Source: Mycolicibacterium sp. YH-1
GTDB taxonomy: Bacteria > Actinomycetota > Actinomycetes > Mycobacteriales > Mycobacteriaceae
DNA: 64,000 nucleotides
Assembly (NCBI RefSeq): GCF_022557175.1
Contig: NZ_CP092915.1
Location: 1,860,001-1,924,000, forward strand
Direction: 5' to 3'
Shown here: positions 60,327-64,000 of the stretch, in pieces
Position numbering within the stretch: position 1 is the stretch's first letter
Layout: every line of letters starts with the position of its first letter
Notes under the pieces: model-generated
Told to the model about the DNA's origin: nothing
Databases searched by the model: none
What the model saw: the letters and a program-made list of their open reading frames with translations, nothing else
Program-made: the position numbers and the translations under genes

Positions 60327-62150
60327 CTAGAACGTGGGCACCGCGGCCAACAGGCGGCGGGTGTACTCGTGCTGGGGGCGGGAGAACATGTCGGCGGCCT
60401 CACCCGACTCGACGATCGATCCCTTCAGCATCACCGCCACCCGGTCGGCGAGGTGCTTGACGACCGACAGGTCGTGCGACACGAAAAGATAGGACAGGCC
60501 GAATCGTTCCTGCAGGTCCAACAGCAGGTTGATGATGCCCGCCTGAATCGACACGTCCAGCGCCGACACCGGTTCGTCGAGCGCGAGGATCTTGGGTTGG
60601 GTCGCCAGTGCGCGCGCGATGCCGATGCGCTGCTTCTGTCCACCGGAGAACTCCGCGGGATATCTGGCGGCGTCCTCGCGCCGCATGCCGACGACACCGA
60701 GCAGTTCGGCAACGCGCTCGGCTACCTCCCGCTTGTCGAAGCCGTTGGCGGTCAACGGCTCCGCTAGCACGTCGAACACCGGCAGCCGCGGGTCGAGGGA
60801 GGCGACGGGATCCTGGAACACCACCTGCAGATCGCCGCGCAACGCCCGGCGGCCGCGGCGGTCCAGGCCGGCGACGTCGTGGCCCAACACCTCGATCGAA
60901 CCACCTTGCGGCGGTGTGAGTTCCAGAATCTGGTGCAGTGTCGTCGACTTGCCCGATCCGGATTCGCCCACGATGCCCAGGGTTTGGCCCTGGCGCAGTT
61001 CGAAGCTGATGTCATCGACGGCGCGAACCTCGCCGGTCCGGCGCCGGAACACCACACCCTTGGTCAGCTCGTAGGTCTTGACGAGATTCTCGACGCGCAG
61101 CACCACCGGGGCGTCCGGGTCGGCCGCGCTGTCAGGCGGCGTGGTCGACACGCCGTACACGTCGGCTGCGGACCGGCCGGTGACGTCGTCGATGCGTATG
61201 CAGGCCGCGAGGTGGTCGGGCCCGGCCGGCACCAACTCCGGTTCCGCCGAGCGGCAGTCGTCGATCGCCAGCGGGCAGCGCGGCGCGAACGGGCATCCCG
61301 CGGGCAGTGCCGCCATCGACGGCGGGACGCCGGGAATGGGTACCAGCCGCGCACCCTGCGGGGAGTCAAGACGCGGCACCGAGCCCAGCAGGCCGACGGT
61401 GTAGGGCATCACCCGGCTGCGCACCAGATCGGTGACCGGCGCGGTCTCCACGGTCCGCCCGGCGTACATCACCAGAGCGCGGTCGGCGAACTCGGAGACC
61501 ACTCCGAGGTCGTGGGTGATGATCAGGACGCCCGCCCCGGTGACGTCGCGCGCGGTGCGCAGCACGTCGAGGATCTGCGCCTGGACGGTGACGTCCAGCG
61601 CCGTCGTCGGCTCGTCGCAGATGATCAGGTCCGGGTCGTTGGCGATCGCGATGGCGATCACCACGCGTTGCCGCTCGCCGCCGGACAGCTCGTGCGGAAA
61701 CGCGCGGGCCCGCTGCTGCGGTTGCGCGATGCCGACCAGTTCGAGAAGTTCAACGGCGCGGGTTGCCGCCTCGCGCCTGCCGATATCGCGCTGGTGCACC
61801 CGCAGTGCCTCGGCGATCTGGTCGCCGACGGTGTACACCGGTGTCAGAGCCGACATCGGGTCCTGGAACACCGTGCCGATGACGCGGCCGCGGACGCGTG
61901 ACATCCGACGATCGTCGAGGCCGATCAGTTCGTCACCGTGGAGCCGCACCGAACCGGTGACCTCGGCGAACTCGGGCAGCAGGCCCACCACGGCCATAGC
62001 CGTCGCGGACTTGCCCGCGCCGGACTCACCGACCAGCGCGACCACCTCACGGGGCCCCACCTCGAAGGACATACCGCGCACCGCGGACACGTCCTCGGCG
62101 TCGGTCGGGAAGGTGACGGTCAGGTCGGTGACCCGCAGAAGGTCGCTCAC
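60327..62150 (-). CDS. oppD: Dual-domain oligopeptide ABC ATPase OppD (Rv1281c-like)
   Basis: 607 aa with two complete NBDs. NBD1: [44 protein letters not shown]2: [36 protein letters not shown]. Each NBD is followed by an OppD/DppD-type C-terminal extension; the first contains the cysteine-bearing [14 protein letters not shown] motif that may hold an iron-sulfur cluster. The fusion of OppD and OppF into one chain is normal for mycobacteria. GTG start overlaps the oppC stop. Confidence 0.93.
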   Translation of the reverse strand: MSDLLRVTDLTVTFPTDAEDVSAVRGMSFEVGPREVVALVGESGAGKSATAMAVVGLLPEFAEVTGSVRLHGDELIGLDDRRMSRVRGRVIGTVFQDPMSALTPVYTVGDQIAEALRVHQRDIGRREAATRAVELLELVGIAQPQQRARAFPHELSGGERQRVVIAIAIANDPDLIICDEPTTALDVTVQAQILDVLRTARDVTGAGVLIITHDLGVVSEFADRALVMYAGRTVETAPVTDLVRSRVMPYTVGLLGSVPRLDSPQGARLVPIPGVPPSMAALPAGCPFAPRCPLAIDDCRSAEPELVPAGPDHLAACIRIDDVTGRSAADVYGVSTTPPDSAADPDAPVVLRVENLVKTYELTKGVVFRRRTGEVRAVDDISFELRQGQTLGIVGESGSGKSTTLHQILELTPPQGGSIEVLGHDVAGLDRRGRRALRGDLQVVFQDPVASLDPRLPVFDVLAEPLTANGFDKREVAERVAELLGVVGMRREDAARYPAEFSGGQKQRIGIARALATQPKILALDEPVSALDVSIQAGIINLLLDLQERFGLSYLFVSHDLSVVKHLADRVAVMLKGSIVESGEAADMFSRPQHEYTRRLLAAVPTF

Positions 62151-63106
62151 CGTGTGCTCCGCTCGCGCCGTCTGCGCTTGGCGCGGGCGCTCAGGGGCGG
62201 TGTGGCACTCGGATCGATGGCATCGCGCAGACCGTCACCGATGACGTTGGCGCACAGCACGATCAGCACCAGCACGCCCGCCGGGAACAGGAAAACCCAT
62301 GGGAACGTGGTCACTGACGGTGTGCCCGCGGCGATCAGGGTGCCCAGCGACACGTCGGGCGGCTGAATGCCGAAGCCCAGGAAGCTGAGCCCGGTCTCGG
62401 CCAGGATCGCCACACCGACGTTCAGCGCCGTGTCGATGATGAGGATCGACGCGACGTTGGGCAGCACGTGGCGCACGATGATGCGCCGGTTGGGGACACC
62501 CATGTACCTTGCGGCCGTGATGAACTCGCGTTCACGCAGGCTCATCGTCAGGCCGCGCACGATGCGGGAGCTGATCATCCAGCTGAACCCCGCCAGCAGC
62601 AGGATGAGCCAGATGATGGTGCCGGACTCTCGGGTTCGCGGTGTGACGATCGCGATCAGGATGAAACTCGGAATCACCAGCAGCAGGTCCACCAGCCACA
62701 TCAGCGCTCGGTCGCGAACGCCGCCGAAGTACCCGGCGACCGCGCCGACGGTCGCGGCGATGAGTGTCGAGATGAACGCCACGCAGATGCCGATCAGCAG
62801 CGACTTCTGCATACCCCGCAGTGTTTGCGCGAGCAGGTCCTGACCGAGCGAGTTGGTGCCGAACCAGTGGCTGGTGCTCGGTGGCTGTTGCAACGAGTAG
62901 TAGTCGAGATCGGTGTAGCTCCATGGCAGCAGCGGTGGCAACGCGTAGCAGCCGACGAACAGGGCCACCAGCACGACCAGGGCCCCCACCGCGAGCTTGT
63001 TGCGCCGGAACCGCCGCAGCGTCAGCGTTCGGCGCGACGCGAACGTGGCCGCGTCGACCCCGGACTGTGCGGTCGACGACGACTCGGTGGTCACCGGTTC
63101 GGTCAT
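62147..63106 (-). CDS. oppC: Oligopeptide ABC permease OppC (Rv1282c-like)
   Basis: 319 aa from ATG 63106. One N-terminal TM after a basic segment ([23 protein letters not shown]), an OppC-type extracytoplasmic loop ([19 protein letters not shown]), then five TM helices with the EAA loop [30 protein letters not shown]. Forms the channel with OppB. Its start overlaps the oppB stop by 4 nt. The basic C-terminal tail ([12 protein letters not shown]) is unusually arginine-rich. Confidence 0.93.
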   Translation of the reverse strand: MTEPVTTESSSTAQSGVDAATFASRRTLTLRRFRRNKLAVGALVVLVALFVGCYALPPLLPWSYTDLDYYSLQQPPSTSHWFGTNSLGQDLLAQTLRGMQKSLLIGICVAFISTLIAATVGAVAGYFGGVRDRALMWLVDLLLVIPSFILIAIVTPRTRESGTIIWLILLLAGFSWMISSRIVRGLTMSLREREFITAARYMGVPNRRIIVRHVLPNVASILIIDTALNVGVAILAETGLSFLGFGIQPPDVSLGTLIAAGTPSVTTFPWVFLFPAGVLVLIVLCANVIGDGLRDAIDPSATPPLSARAKRRRRERSTR

Positions 63107-64000
63107 GTCACCCTCACCCTCGGGTCGAGCGCGGCGTAGATGACATCGGACAGCAGCCCGGCAAGCAACACGGTGGCGCCGGTGAAGATGGTGATGGCGG
63201 CGACGATGTTGATGTCCTGGGTGGCGATGCCCTGAACTATCCACTCGCCCATGCCGTGCCAGGCGAAGATCTTCTCGACGAACACCGCGCCGGTGACCAG
63301 ACCGCCGATGCCGTAGGCGAATAGCGTCGCCATGGGGATCAGCGCCGTACGCAGGCCGTGTTTGAACAATGCCTGCCTGCGCGTCAGGCCCTTGGCGCGG
63401 GCCGTGCGAATGAAGTCCTGGCCCAGGACATCGAGCATCGCGTTGCGCTGGTAACGGCTGAATCCGGCGATCGAGAACAGCGCCAGCGTGAATGTGGGCA
63501 GGACCAGGTGTTGCAGGCGGTCCACCAGTTGGGCGCCCACACCGCCGGTCAGGTTGGTCGACGTCTCGCCGGTGTACTCGAAGACGTTGAATCCCAGTAT
63601 CGAGTTGACCCGCAGCGCGCCGAGGATCAACAGGTTGGCGACGACGAACGTCGGCGCGCTGATCAACAGCAGTGACAGCGCGGTGATGACGCGGTCCGAT
63701 ATCCGGTACTGGCGCACAGCCCCCCACGCGCCGACGACCACGCCAATGAGCGTGCCCAGCACCGAGCCGATGAACACCAGCCGCAGGCTCACACCGATGC
63801 GCCGCCACAGCTCGTCGGCCACCGGCTGGCCCGCGACGGTGGTGCCGAAGTCGCCGCGCACCGCGCCCGACGCCCAGTTCGCGTATCGCAGGGGTATCGG
63901 CTTGTCGAGGTCGAGTTCGGCGGACTTGGCATCGATCACGGCCTGCGGCGGCCGGGGGTTGCGTTGCAAGAGGTTGTCGAGTGGTTCGAACGTCAATGAG
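63103..64000 (-). CDS. oppB: Oligopeptide ABC permease OppB (5' truncated by window end)
   Basis: The frame is open through base 64000; the visible 298 residues start in the periplasmic loop (LQRNPRPPQAVIDAKSAELDLDKPIP), so TM1 lies outside the window and the TTG at 63996 is not a true start. Remaining features are GDFGTTVAGQPVADELWRRI, four or five TM helices and the EAA loop VLGQDFIRTARAKGLTRRQALFKHGLR. First gene of the oppBCDA operon. Confidence 0.93.
   Translation of the reverse strand, partial: SLTFEPLDNLLQRNPRPPQAVIDAKSAELDLDKPIPLRYANWASGAVRGDFGTTVAGQPVADELWRRIGVSLRLVFIGSVLGTLIGVVVGAWGAVRQYRISDRVITALSLLLISAPTFVVANLLILGALRVNSILGFNVFEYTGETSTNLTGGVGAQLVDRLQHLVLPTFTLALFSIAGFSRYQRNAMLDVLGQDFIRTARAKGLTRRQALFKHGLRTALIPMATLFAYGIGGLVTGAVFVEKIFAWHGMGEWIVQGIATQDINIVAAITIFTGATVLLAGLLSDVIYAALDPRVRVT

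Noticed and set aside
60879..61901. Plus-strand frame opposite oppD, and a similar one at 58,486-59,280 opposite oppA
   Set aside because: Both are mirror frames of strongly conserved Opp genes.

Overview
The window is high-GC actinobacterial DNA and is best explained as the chromosome of a rapidly growing mycobacterium (Mycolicibacterium-like). Evidence includes an antigen-85-type mycolyltransferase, paired DUF3558 lipoproteins (LprB/LprC type), an Rv1264-type adenylyl cyclase, the Rv1272c/Rv1273c heterodimeric ABC exporter, the Rv1276c-Rv1278 block and the OppABCD importer. Gene order follows the M. tuberculosis stretch Rv1262c (HIT), Rv1263 (amidase), Rv1264 (cyclase) ... Rv1272c-Rv1278 ... 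Rv1280c-Rv1283c, with large insertions between these anchors. No tRNA, rRNA, IS element, prophage or CRISPR array was seen.

Layout. 1-3.2 kb: tail of a catabolic operon (SsuB-type ABC ATPase, ACMSD-like amidohydrolase, aromatic-ring FAD hydroxylase, cupin). 3.2-9.6 kb: HIT protein, VOC protein, AraC regulator, amidase, Ag85 homologue, L7/L12-tail protein, and a MarR regulator divergent from an MFS exporter over a perfect 16-bp inverted repeat. 9.6-16.5 kb: hypoxanthine-DNA-glycosylase-like protein, an NTF2-flavin monooxygenase divergent from a butanediol/acetoin-type dehydrogenase pair, a GAF-type regulator and the adenylyl cyclase. 16.7-42.0 kb: a 25-kb surface-polysaccharide locus, all on the minus strand apart from one lipoprotein at its edge. 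42.5-46.6 kb: GIY-YIG protein, acyl-CoA synthetase, AIM24 protein and small proteins. 46.6-64 kb: conserved core (ABC exporter, LprB/LprC, SixA, SbcD/SbcC-like pair, DszC-like flavoprotein, alpha/beta hydrolase, OppABCD, the last cut by the window end).

The polysaccharide locus reads downward from a LuxR-type regulator (42.0 kb): a GT2, a four-gene amino-acid module, an initiating sugar-phosphate transferase, a WcaI-like glycosyltransferase, GDP-mannose dehydratase and GDP-fucose synthase, two hexapeptide acetyltransferases, a PapA-like HXXXD acyltransferase, a GT4, an exported protein, a fused flippase-polymerase, an SGNH hydrolase, two chain-length proteins and a secreted GH71 alpha-1,3-glucanase. 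It resembles a colanic-acid-type Wzx/Wzy pathway making a deoxyhexose-containing, heavily acylated exopolysaccharide.

The most unusual part is the translationally coupled module at 35,060-39,730: adenylation enzyme, free peptidyl carrier protein, monoamine-oxidase-type flavoenzyme and lysine-2,3-aminomutase-type radical SAM enzyme, joined by three 4-nt ATGA overlaps. The aminomutase keeps both aspartates that recognise lysine in characterised enzymes, and the adenylation pocket reads D-T-E-D-V-G-T-M-I-K, acidic as for a basic substrate. I infer a beta-lysine (or related basic beta-amino acid) carrier-loading system that may decorate the polysaccharide, with the HXXXD acyltransferase as a candidate transferase.
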